A stretch of 19,525 bases of DNA. Source: Verrucomicrobiaceae bacterium (lineage in GTDB: Bacteria; Verrucomicrobiota; Verrucomicrobiae; Verrucomicrobiales; Akkermansiaceae). The notes under the pieces were generated by a model, which ran no database searches, was not told where the DNA came from, and saw only the letters and a program-made list of their open reading frames with translations. The position numbers and the translations under genes were made by a program. Of this stretch, positions 7,260 to 14,716 are shown one piece after another. The DNA is taken from assembly GCA_003820635.1 (NCBI GenBank), contig RPOS01000051.1, positions 1 to 19,525 of the forward strand, written 5' to 3'. Numbering within the stretch: position 1 is the stretch's first letter; the number at the start of each line of letters is the position of its first letter.

Positions 7260-10200
7260 TCATCCTCTCAAAATCTTCATCAGGTCTTCGACAGTGCCGC
7301 CTTCTGCATAAGGCGAAACGAAGGCTTTCTCTTGTTGCGGGTTGGCAAAAATACTTTTGCCTCCAATGTCATACACATACCCGATGTTAGCAGGGGTCAC
7401 AGGTGCCGCAGCCTGCGGAGCCGCTTGTTGTCCGCCGAATCCGCCGAGTAATCCAAACAAGGTGCCCATGTTGGCTTGCTGTTGGGCTTGTGCCGCTTGC
7501 TGTTTAGCGGCAGTTAGCTGAGTCCCCAGTCCGGCAATCTGTCCGCCGAGCGTAGTTCCCAAATCCCCCACTTTCGTACCCAGCTCACCCACCTTAGTAC
7601 CGAGCTGCGCTTGCCCTTGCTTCAATTCCGTTTGGGCTTGTGTAGTGGCAGTCTGGTAGTCCGCACCTTGCCGCATCAAAGCTACGATTCGAGCGTTCAC
7701 GTCGCCAAACTGAGTCTGAGTAGCTTGCTGGTTAGCAGCAGCTTGAGCAGCAGCTTCTTTAGCAGCGGCAGCTTGCGCGGCCTGTTGCTGCCCCAGCGTC
7801 GCCTGCCCGCTCGATAGCTCCAACAACGCTTTGTTAGTGGCCTCAGATTGCGTCAGCCCTTGCCGTTGAAGCTCAGTTATCCGAGCGTTCACGTCACCAA
7901 ACTGCTGTGTCGTAGACGTTCCGAGCTGGCCTAGGCCGGTCTTAACCGCGTTTACATCTACCCCAAGTTGGCCGAGCTGAGTATCGGTCGCTTTCTGATT
8001 AGCTGCGGCAGTCTGTCCGACCTTATCAATACCCGCTTGTAGCGCTGCATCTGAAGATTTGCCGGCTGCTTGAGCTGCGTCAAACTCAGCCTTGAACTGA
8101 GCTTTAACTGCGTCAAAACTCTGGCCCGTCTGAACGGCAAAATCCGCGAGCTTCTGGTCGGTAGCTGTGATCTTTGCGGTAATGTCTGCTTGCCCGGCAG
8201 CGGTTTGGTCTGCTGCTTGTTTCGCGGCAGCTGCTTGTTGGCCAACCCCTGCAATAGCGCCCTGCAAAGCTGCCTCGGATGTTGCCCCCGCAGCTCGCGC
8301 AGCCTCAAACTGCCTTTGAAACTCTCCGCGCAGGGCTGCTTCCATCTCGGCTTGGCCCGTACCTTGTTGCGCCAGAATGTCGGCAAGCCGCTGATCAAAG
8401 GTCGTGCCCAACCCACCGATCTCACCGCGCAGGGCTGCTTCCATCTCGCGTTGCGATGCGCCTTGCTCGGCCAAACGCGCCAGAATATCCGCGTCACCCG
8501 CCGTGATCTTCTGCCCGGTCGCCTGCTCCAGCGCCGCAATTGCGGCCTCTGCATCCGCCTGCTGACGGTTCAGCACATTGAGAATGTCCGGCTGCACATT
8601 TTCCGGCTTGGAATACTCAGATACCGCTTTTTGCATCGACTGCTGTCGTGCCTGCTGCTGTTCCAGCATCTCCAGAATATCCGGCATTGACGCTGGCGAT
8701 TCTGCGCCCAGCATGCCGCGATCAATCCACGATTCTGTGGGAGTCTCCGTAGGCGTGAGTTCGCCGGATTTGTATGCCGATAACAAGTCCCCTTTTCGGA
8801 TTTCCGAACTTGCCTGAAACTCTTGTCCCGCACGATCTACGGCTGCCTTTTCGTCGGCAGATAAACCCGCATAAGCAGCCTGCGGGTCGCCTTTGCTCAT
8901 TACGTCAAAGAAGTATTTGTAGTCAGAAGGCTGTGCGCCCCCTGCTTCCGTAGGTTGCGGCAATACCACTCGATCTTGTCCAGAGGCTTGTGCAGACGGA
9001 ACCAACGCACCAAGTGCTGATTCCGCTCCGCGTGCCAACACATCGCCAACGCCTTCTTGTTTGTAATCGCCCGCCAGCAAACCTCGTTGCTCAGGCGCAA
9101 TGCCAGCATCGGCTAAGATTTGTTGTAATTGTTGCGCCTCGGTTTCTTGCGCGCCGAGTTGCGACAGAATATCTTGCGTAGATGTTGTGGGTGCGGGTGC
9201 ACTTGCAGTAGCCCCGGGAGTTGCACCGGTTATCGCTTTTGTTCCGACGTTAATTGCGCTTGTCAGAGCCGCCGTTACCGGATCGCCCCCGCCTACTGCC
9301 GCCCTTGCCGCTCCAGATGCGGCTGCGGTCAGTGCCTTTGCAACAGTCGGGTCAAGGTCTTTCAGCGCATCTGCACTTGCTACAGTGCTACCGACCCCGG
9401 CCCCCGTTGCGGCCACCAGTGCAGCTTGCAAGGGATCGCCACCCGTAATTGCGGCTTTACCTGCGGCCAAGGCTCCTGCTTTTACCGCGTCTGCTGCGGC
9501 ACCCGTTAGCCCTGTGGCACCCACTGCCGAGCTAATCGCAGGCGTAGCCATCTGACCGAGACCGCCCAAGGCACCTCCGGTCAATGCGCCCTTGAGCACA
9601 TTGCCGTCATTCAGTAGCGCATTAAAGCCCCCCGATACCGCCCCAGCCGCAGGCAAAGACAGCCCAAACCCTGCCGGGCCTAAAATGGCTGAGAGCGCAA
9701 TCCCCGGAGCCGCTGCGCCCACAAAGTCCAAGAAACTAAACCCGCTGTCATACGGGCGCATCCCCGCTTTTGGCACTCCCAGCCCGTACTCTGGCGAGTA
9801 GGTGACGTAAGGCAACGCCTCTGCAAACATTTCACCATTTCCGCCCACCTGGAGTTCTGGTTGGCCAGTCCCCCTATTTATTATCGGCACCGGAACAAAC
9901 CCTTCTTTGCCGCCCGCACCTCCCCACCAGCCGCTAGAACTTTGCTCCGAAATCTTATGGATGTGCGCGTATGCGGTACGCCAGTCTTGCCCCATTTGAT
10001 TCAACACCGATTGGGGCAACTGAGCCAATGAAGGAAAGTTATTACGAATATAGTCGGTGCTTACTTGTGCGGGCTGCGCCAACAGTTGCTTGGCTTGGCT
10101 TGCTGGGTCGTAGTAATCATAAGTGTCATACCCACCTTCTCCAGTTTCTACAACCCTAGTTTTTGTAATTGGAGTTTGTGTTGTTAGTTTTTGTAATTGC

Positions 10201-10370
10201 GCTTCCGTCATGCCCGGAGTTACACGTAATGTAGGAGGCTCAACCGGGGGCAGAAGAGATCGTCCGGTATATTGATACCTTCCACCTTCTCCGCCCTCTA
10301 CCCACTCGTACCCCATTGCTCGATATGCGGCTGCTTGTCTTTCCGCACTGCCATCATCATATTCCGACAT
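7260..10370 (-). CDS. Large putative ejection/internal virion protein, 1036 aa, membrane-like middle and coiled-coil repeats
   Basis: Layout: residues 1-205 form a mixed, Tyr-rich N-terminal domain. Residues 211-385 are Ala/Gly-rich and hydrophobic with glycine-zipper character (AAAPGIALSAILGPAG; twice GGDP-(L/V)-x-AAL), suitable for membrane insertion. Residues 395-560 are mixed. Residues 560-965 are a long Ala/Gln-rich helical region with internal repeats: F-x-A-A-x-AAG-x-x-S at 688 and 763, and FGDVNARI at 824 and 888. The C-terminus is Gly/Ala-rich and ends with VSPYAEGGTVEDLMKILRG. The start ATG is preceded by TGAGGT, which overlaps the upstream gene's TGA. Known: podovirus ejection proteins are large, helical and membrane-active. 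The assignment rests on this architecture and the neighbours, not on recognised homology; a tape-measure-like role is the alternative. Confidence 0.78.
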   Translation of the reverse strand: MSEYDDGSAERQAAAYRAMGYEWVEGGEGGRYQYTGRSLLPPVEPPTLRVTPGMTEAQLQKLTTQTPITKTRVVETGEGGYDTYDYYDPASQAKQLLAQPAQVSTDYIRNNFPSLAQLPQSVLNQMGQDWRTAYAHIHKISEQSSSGWWGGAGGKEGFVPVPIINRGTGQPELQVGGNGEMFAEALPYVTYSPEYGLGVPKAGMRPYDSGFSFLDFVGAAAPGIALSAILGPAGFGLSLPAAGAVSGGFNALLNDGNVLKGALTGGALGGLGQMATPAISSAVGATGLTGAAADAVKAGALAAGKAAITGGDPLQAALVAATGAGVGSTVASADALKDLDPTVAKALTAAASGAARAAVGGGDPVTAALTSAINVGTKAITGATPGATASAPAPTTSTQDILSQLGAQETEAQQLQQILADAGIAPEQRGLLAGDYKQEGVGDVLARGAESALGALVPSAQASGQDRVVLPQPTEAGGAQPSDYKYFFDVMSKGDPQAAYAGLSADEKAAVDRAGQEFQASSEIRKGDLLSAYKSGELTPTETPTESWIDRGMLGAESPASMPDILEMLEQQQARQQSMQKAVSEYSKPENVQPDILNVLNRQQADAEAAIAALEQATGQKITAGDADILARLAEQGASQREMEAALRGEIGGLGTTFDQRLADILAQQGTGQAEMEAALRGEFQRQFEAARAAGATSEAALQGAIAGVGQQAAAAKQAADQTAAGQADITAKITATDQKLADFAVQTGQSFDAVKAQFKAEFDAAQAAGKSSDAALQAGIDKVGQTAAANQKATDTQLGQLGVDVNAVKTGLGQLGTSTTQQFGDVNARITELQRQGLTQSEATNKALLELSSGQATLGQQQAAQAAAAKEAAAQAAANQQATQTQFGDVNARIVALMRQGADYQTATTQAQTELKQGQAQLGTKVGELGTKVGDLGTTLGGQIAGLGTQLTAAKQQAAQAQQQANMGTLFGLLGGFGGQQAAPQAAAPVTPANIGYVYDIGGKSIFANPQQEKAFVSPYAEGGTVEDLMKILRG
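7263..7269 (-). promoter_or_regulatory. Ribosome binding site deciding the start of the 278-aa protein
   Basis: GAGAGGA on the minus strand lies 5 bases before ATG 7257 and runs into the upstream ATG at 7263. Normal spacing therefore favours the downstream ATG. The site lies inside the 3' end of the preceding gene. Confidence 0.55.
8326..8448 (-). repeat. 24-bp direct repeat spaced 99 bp in coiled-coil coding region
   Basis: An identical 24-base stretch occurs at 8326-8349 and 8425-8448 (plus strand, starting CCGCGCAGGGCTGC). It encodes the EMEAALRGE unit seen at about residues 642-650 and 675-683 of the 1036-aa protein. The offset is exactly 33 codons, so the copies stay in frame; this points to recent internal duplication or gene conversion. 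Confidence 0.8.
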
Positions 10371-10377
10371 ATCTACC

Positions 10378-11748
10378 TCACTGAGTCAGGTCGTAAAACG
10401 ACAACGAGCCTACGGCATCGCCCGTCGTGGCACCGGATACTGTTCGGATGCCGACTGTATAAATGTCGCTCACTCCCGCTAACGACACGCCCAACTGCAA
10501 GTCAAAGTTGTACCCGGTGGGCGCTACCAGAATCCCCGCTCCGCCACTACCGCTGGTCGTTACGTAGTCCGTTTGCACGATGGTGCCTCCTGTCATGGCC
10601 GTGGCACTTACGTCAGCCTCCACGTTGGCATCCGAACTGACTGCGGCATAGCTTGCGCCGGTAAGCGTCGCGTTTTTAAACAACGCAACTTCGTAGTTCT
10701 GGTTGGTCGTCGGCAACACCTGTACTCGGTTCGGCAACACAACAGCGCCAAGCGCCGTGGACGCAAGCCGGATAGAGACCAGCGGCAGGAATGTTGTGCT
10801 GATTGTGCCCAATGCTGTGGTGCGTCGCGCCACATGGTCAATTGATGTTGCCTCGTAGCCGCCCTCGCTGATAACCGTCGAGCAGACCTGTTTCATCGAC
10901 GACGCCGAGCCGGTCGCTCCCGTATTGGTGATTTCATATCGCACCGGCAGGATGGCCGTCTGCATATACACAGCAGTCTGTGTATTGTCGTTGTGGAAGA
11001 TGTGACATATCTGCGGCCTGCCATCTACATAAAATCCACAGCGAACATCCCCTGTACCCAGCCACTCAAAGTCCATGTACAGAATCTGGTTCTTGGTCAG
11101 GTCTAGCACGCGCCCGCTTGGGCCTGTGCCGTCCATTTTATCCACGTTCCAGTCGGCTTGATTGACTGTGCGAACGTCGCTTGGCGTGCCCGGTGTCGGC
11201 AAAGAGTTTGACCGAAGGACGAACGAGACTGTAGTGCCGTTCTGCTGGAGGAACGCGCCGTTCGCTGTATTGAAGTAGCCTACCCTCTGGCGCAAGTTTG
11301 TCTTCGGCGCCGCCATGACAAAGGTGCCAAGGAACGTCAGGCCCTTGCCGGGTTGATACGGAAACACGCGATAAGTCTGGCGGATTACTTCGCTGCCTGA
11401 GCTGGTGGTTGTATTCAACGACACCGAGCTTTCATTGCTCAGATAGGTTGCTGTGCCCCCCGTGGCTGTCGACGTGTCAAACTGATTGTCTATAGCGTAT
11501 CTGTTTTGGCTATCAAACAAAGTGAAGGGGTTGCTCACCCGCAGCCGACCAAACGCATCGACGCCTTCGTCGCCAAAATAAACTTCGTATGGGCCTTGGT
11601 TTGCCACGAGTCTCCCCACTACATGATTGAGCTGGTTAAAGTACAGACGCAGCACGTTATTAAGCTGGTCAACGTATTGCCTGTCGTACTGCACCGGGCC
11701 TAATGGCAGGCTGGGCACAGCGGGCATGCGAGCTTCAACAAGTGCCAT
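10378..11748 (-). CDS. Putative phage structural protein, 456 aa (FGRLRVSNPFTLFDSQ type)
   Basis: The first 55 residues are helical (a proline-rich start, then DQLNNVLRLYFNQLNHVVGRL). They are followed by FGDEGVDAFGRLRVSNPFTLFDSQ (59-82) and a long Ser/Thr/Gly-rich part with alternating hydrophobic residues, typical of all-beta virion proteins. I recognise the FGRLRVSNPFTLFD segment from uncharacterised phage proteins but know no function. There is no signal peptide or membrane segment. The ATG overlaps the stop of the gp10-like gene by one base (TAATG), with GGAGG and GAGG upstream, so translation is probably coupled. Neighbours suggest a tail, neck or appendage component. Confidence 0.75.
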   Translation of the reverse strand: MALVEARMPAVPSLPLGPVQYDRQYVDQLNNVLRLYFNQLNHVVGRLVANQGPYEVYFGDEGVDAFGRLRVSNPFTLFDSQNRYAIDNQFDTSTATGGTATYLSNESSVSLNTTTSSGSEVIRQTYRVFPYQPGKGLTFLGTFVMAAPKTNLRQRVGYFNTANGAFLQQNGTTVSFVLRSNSLPTPGTPSDVRTVNQADWNVDKMDGTGPSGRVLDLTKNQILYMDFEWLGTGDVRCGFYVDGRPQICHIFHNDNTQTAVYMQTAILPVRYEITNTGATGSASSMKQVCSTVISEGGYEATSIDHVARRTTALGTISTTFLPLVSIRLASTALGAVVLPNRVQVLPTTNQNYEVALFKNATLTGASYAAVSSDANVEADVSATAMTGGTIVQTDYVTTSGSGGAGILVAPTGYNFDLQLGVSLAGVSDIYTVGIRTVSGATTGDAVGSLSFYDLTQ

Positions 11749-13619
11749 TAACCTCGCCTCCCATCAGGACGAATATCTATCCGTGGAGAGCCAAGCTGCC
11801 ACTGCACGCCTAGCCCGGTGCTTTCCATCTTGATCGACATCTGACGGCCTCGAACGCGGGTATACACCTGCCCGGTAAACTCTTCAATTGGCACCGTAGC
11901 GATTCGCGTAACTACTGCCGAGTTGCTGCCGCCCACCGAGGCAGGGCTGTTATACCCAGAACCGGAGTTAGCCATTGGCAGCAAATACATGGTCGCGTTG
12001 GGGCTGGCCGCTGTAGAGCCTCGGAAGGTCACATCCGGCAACATTCGATAGATAAACGAGAAGTTATGCCCGTCGTCGATGTCAAATTCCGCAGAGGTAA
12101 TGTAGGACTCAATCGCTACCAACGTGCCTGTCGAATTGTCGTCTACGCCTACTTCGTGATTGACGAGGTTGTTCAGATACGTGGCTCCTACAGGGTGTGA
12201 TCGCAATCCGCTATCGATCCATGCGGTGCGTGCTATGGTGCCGTAGTACCAAATATCTTCGCCGTAGTTGTACACAACGTACCTGTCATTGGTCGTCGAG
12301 TTTTCGCTGCAATAAAACCACCAGACTTCATTAAAGCCTTCGTTAGTGCCGGCCACTACCTGTGCGCGTTGCAGGGAGTTAAAGTCATCAAAAATGTACT
12401 GGCGCAAATCACAACGAAGCGTCTCAACGCGACCGTCGTATTTGTAGAATTTGTCGATGCCCATCCAAAACACCACCCCGCTCGCCAACGCCGTAGCGTT
12501 TGGCCCTGCGATGGAAAGGTTGTCGCCCATGAGCTGCGATCCCCACACATCCGGAGCGCCAAGGTATTGCAGCGCGTACAGCGCCGAATCCGTCCATACG
12601 ATAACTTCCTGCCGGGATTGCAAGCAGGAGATGATCTCCGAGCCGTGAGACAGCCGCACGCTGCCTGCCTGATTGGTCACTGCCGGGGTCCAATTCACCG
12701 CACTTTCTTGATCCGACCAACGCACCAACATCGGGTCGAATGCAGCGGACAGATAATCAGTCGTGCCGAAGGCGAATACAAACCGGCTAATGTCCGATAC
12801 GAAGATGAAGTTGGCAATGGTTGGCACACTGGAGGCGCCGGCCAGAGACGACAAAGCCACACCCCGAGAGGTCAGTCCGCTCGACGCATCCCAATAATAG
12901 ATACCGCCGCCGCGTGGATTAAAGATCAGGTCTTCGCCAAAGTTATTCTGGCTCCACAGGCGCATACTATCCGTTGCAGACGTAAGGCCCCACGACCCAC
13001 TACCCCAAGAGCCTGCGCCCCAGCCTGTCAACGGCACGGAGAACGCTGGGCCTGAATCAATCTGGTAGGCTGCGGAAACAGCGGCTCCGCCACCCGGCGA
13101 GCCAGTTACGTCTGCTGCGATTGCTGTGGCCGCAACCGTAATTGTGTAGCTATTTACCCCCAGAACCGTGACTTGATACTCTTGGTTCAAGACAGCCGCA
13201 GTAATATTGCCACCCAGCCCGGCAGCCCCGCTGAACGTCACAAAGTCGCCCGTAGCGCTTCCGTGCGCTGTATGTGCCACCGTAATAACTGACGAGCCCA
13301 ACGTAGCCGTGAAGGGGTTGGTCAGCGTAGCCGTTAGCCGCAGAGGCGTGATGTCGTTGTAGTTACCGCCAGACTCGATGTAGAACTTGAGGTTAGTGCC
13401 CACACCCATCAGATTCAGGCTGGCCAGCGTAATCCAGTTCCACAAGCTGCGGCACACGCCCAAAAACGTACTGGCTGAGATACGCACCCACCCGCCTATC
13501 TTTTCGGGCGTGCCTTGGCGAAACCGTACTTTATCACCGTCATACCAACCGCCTTCAGTGGTGTATCGCGTGGTTTCTTTATTCAATCCCGGCTTCAAAA
13601 CCAATTTCTTTAGCGGCAC
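11748..13619 (-). CDS. P22 gp10-like tail hub / DNA stabilisation protein (tentative), 623 aa
   Basis: The N-terminus has the pattern ETTRYTTEGGWYDGDKVRFR (15-34), then EKIGGW. Residues of about 95-187 form an inserted Thr/Val-rich beta domain (VITVAHTAHG...TGDFVTFSG). The rest is beta-rich with repeated short blades (FIFVSDISRFVFAFG, EVIVWTDSALYALQ, VVFWMGIDKFYKYDG, NEVWWFYCSE, YVVYNYGEDIWYYG), as in the beta-propeller of phage P22 gp10. The C-terminus (VYTRVRGRQMSIKMES) resembles the closing strand of that family. Known: P22 gp10 joins the portal-gp4 ring to the tail needle and keeps packaged DNA in. The start is GTG at 13619, with a perfect AAGGAGG four bases upstream. The family call rests on recognised pattern and context; another propeller-type tail protein is possible. 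Confidence 0.72.
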   Translation of the reverse strand: MPLKKLVLKPGLNKETTRYTTEGGWYDGDKVRFRQGTPEKIGGWVRISASTFLGVCRSLWNWITLASLNLMGVGTNLKFYIESGGNYNDITPLRLTATLTNPFTATLGSSVITVAHTAHGSATGDFVTFSGAAGLGGNITAAVLNQEYQVTVLGVNSYTITVAATAIAADVTGSPGGGAAVSAAYQIDSGPAFSVPLTGWGAGSWGSGSWGLTSATDSMRLWSQNNFGEDLIFNPRGGGIYYWDASSGLTSRGVALSSLAGASSVPTIANFIFVSDISRFVFAFGTTDYLSAAFDPMLVRWSDQESAVNWTPAVTNQAGSVRLSHGSEIISCLQSRQEVIVWTDSALYALQYLGAPDVWGSQLMGDNLSIAGPNATALASGVVFWMGIDKFYKYDGRVETLRCDLRQYIFDDFNSLQRAQVVAGTNEGFNEVWWFYCSENSTTNDRYVVYNYGEDIWYYGTIARTAWIDSGLRSHPVGATYLNNLVNHEVGVDDNSTGTLVAIESYITSAEFDIDDGHNFSFIYRMLPDVTFRGSTAASPNATMYLLPMANSGSGYNSPASVGGSNSAVVTRIATVPIEEFTGQVYTRVRGRQMSIKMESTGLGVQWQLGSPRIDIRPDGRRG

Positions 13620-13623
13620 AATG

Positions 13624-13630
13624 CCTCCTT
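13624..13630 (-). promoter_or_regulatory. Strong ribosome binding site for a GTG start
   Basis: AAGGAGG on the minus strand sits four bases before the GTG at 13619 and overlaps the TAA stop of the endolysin gene. It fixes the start of the gp10-like gene, since no ATG gives comparable spacing. Confidence 0.8.
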
Positions 13631-14141
13631 ATGCGGTCATGGTCGCAGCGTCTTGTTTGACCTCAGCCACGCGCCGTCCCCAGCCTTTGCCGAAGGTGTT
13701 CCATGTGGGTAGGTCTTGCAAGAAGGCGAGGCGAACGGCGTTATAGCCAACGACGAGCAGTTGTGGGTCGGCGGCTTTAGCAGCGGCGAGTGTTTTGGGG
13801 CCGAGGGCGCCGTCTTGGGTTGTGCCCAGCGATTGCTGAAGCCATTTGATCGCACGACCCGCGCCGCTATTCACTGCGGCATCAAACACGCAGTAATCCA
13901 CGCCGGCAGGCAGATCGTCGCCGCAGACTTTATCCCAGTATTTGCGTTTATAGAGCGGCTTGACCATCTCCGGGGTAAGCCCGCGCATGGTCTTCTCATC
14001 GACAGTATGGCCGACCCACTCTTCCCAGACGCGCTTAGTCACGCCGAGATTGGTCATGCCGCCCGGGTCAGACGGGTGATTTACATAACCGCCCTCATGC
14101 CGGATGAGTTTGGCAAACGCTGTGTCGAAGTTTTCTTTCAC
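13629..14141 (-). CDS. Endolysin, GH108 muramidase with C-terminal peptidoglycan-binding domain
   Basis: The 170-residue protein has the full layout of glycosyl hydrolase family 108 phage lysozymes. The catalytic Glu is E16 in IRHEGGYVNHPSDPGGMTN. The substrate groove continues through NLGVT and KRKYWDKV (65-72). A PG_binding_3-type segment follows from FDAAVNSGAGRAIKWLQ (86-102) to DGALGPKTL (110-118). It would cut the glycan backbone of peptidoglycan at the end of infection. There is no signal peptide, so it depends on a holin; the holin-like gene lies three genes upstream. The start is GTG at 14141 with only a weak GGA seven bases upstream. An in-frame TGA two codons before it excludes a longer protein. 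Length is typical for the family. Confidence 0.93.
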   Translation of the reverse strand: MKENFDTAFAKLIRHEGGYVNHPSDPGGMTNLGVTKRVWEEWVGHTVDEKTMRGLTPEMVKPLYKRKYWDKVCGDDLPAGVDYCVFDAAVNSGAGRAIKWLQQSLGTTQDGALGPKTLAAAKAADPQLLVVGYNAVRLAFLQDLPTWNTFGKGWGRRVAEVKQDAATMTA

Positions 14142-14195
14142 TTGTCAGTCCGTGATCGTAGAAGTTTAGTCCCACTGGCACGGCTGACTGCACGA

Positions 14196-14221
14196 CGGTG
14201 AGCAGGCCGGACCGCTCACCG
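14196..14221 (-). other. Stem-loop in the 92-base gap before the endolysin gene
   Basis: The gap at 14142-14233 is the largest in the window. It contains perfect 8-base GC-rich arms (CGGTGAGC / GCTCACCG) separated by 10 bases that can themselves pair as GG/CC. In the minus-strand transcript the hairpin ends 54 bases before the endolysin GTG. No run of U follows, so it is not a standard intrinsic terminator. It could protect or process the mRNA, or limit translation of the endolysin. Function is inference. Confidence 0.55.
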
Positions 14222-14233
14222 CCATTGTACTGC

Positions 14234-14386
14234 TTACTCCGCTGCGGGTTCTTCCGCAGGCTGCACTTGAGGCTGAGCTTGCTCTTTAATCTTCTCGATT
14301 ACAGCAGCAACAGCTTCGTAGGGCAACTTGGACAGGCCCACCAAAACGATTTGGGTTTCTTCAATAGACAGTTCGAGCTTAATCAT
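14234..14386 (-). CDS. Small conserved phage protein, 50 aa
   Basis: A short frame starts MIKLELSIEETQIVLVGL and continues with SKLPYEAVAAVIEKI, followed by an Ala/Pro/Glu/Gln tail. GGAG lies six bases before the ATG, and the ATG overlaps the upstream TGA by four bases (ATGA), which implies translational coupling. The pattern is a beta strand, then two amphipathic helices, then a disordered acidic tail. I recall very similar 45-60-residue proteins (KLPYEAVAxLIxKI) next to lysis or tail genes in other phages; their role is not known to me. It has no membrane segment, so it is not a holin or spanin. Confidence 0.75.
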   Translation of the reverse strand: MIKLELSIEETQIVLVGLSKLPYEAVAAVIEKIKEQAQPQVQPAEEPAAE

Positions 14387-14715
14387 GTGTTACTCCAAGG
14401 AGGTGGAAGGGACGCATCAACCGGGTTTTGCTGCAAAGCAATTTGATCGGCAATGCCTTGCTCATATTGGGCCACTTGCTCGGTTCCCAAGGCATCCACC
14501 ACCCAGCCTTGCACCGTCTCTTCGGTAAGCTGATCGTAAGGTGTGAAGGCTGCGGGCGACGGAGCCGGTACGCCTACAGAGCCGTACACATTGGCCGAGT
14601 AAGTACCGTCAGTGCCGATCAAGCGCCAATTCACGTTATACACCACATTGGTCAAGCCATCCTCAGACAGCTTCACATCCAGCGGATTGAACACCCATGT
14701 ATAAGTCACAGCCAT
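14383..14715 (-). CDS. Conserved phage protein of unknown function, 110 aa
   Basis: The protein starts MAVTYTWVFNPLDVKL, then has LTNVVYNVNWRLIGTDG and YSANVYGSVGVPAP (beta-rich, about residues 4-55), then FTPYDQLTEETVQGWVVDAL and an acidic helix, ending PPPWSNT. I recognise this as a family of small phage proteins usually found beside tail-fibre genes, without an assigned function. The open frame continues upstream inside the holin gene, but ATG 14715 is chosen. It lies one base after the holin stop, has AAGG nine bases upstream, and gives the family's typical N-terminus. A fibre accessory or assembly role would fit its place downstream of the fibre; this is a guess. Confidence 0.78.
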   Translation of the reverse strand: MAVTYTWVFNPLDVKLSEDGLTNVVYNVNWRLIGTDGTYSANVYGSVGVPAPSPAAFTPYDQLTEETVQGWVVDALGTEQVAQYEQGIADQIALQQNPVDASLPPPWSNT

Positions 14716-14716
14716 T

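Noticed and set aside
8070..8690. Plus-strand frame of 206 codons
   Set aside because: It is the mirror of the coiled-coil repeats in the 1036-aa gene. The Cys/Leu/Arg composition is unlike any neighbour, and no start signal is visible.
14196..14221. Hairpin as an intrinsic transcription terminator
   Set aside because: No U-run follows on the minus strand, and the mirrored plus strand has none either. The genes downstream must be transcribed.
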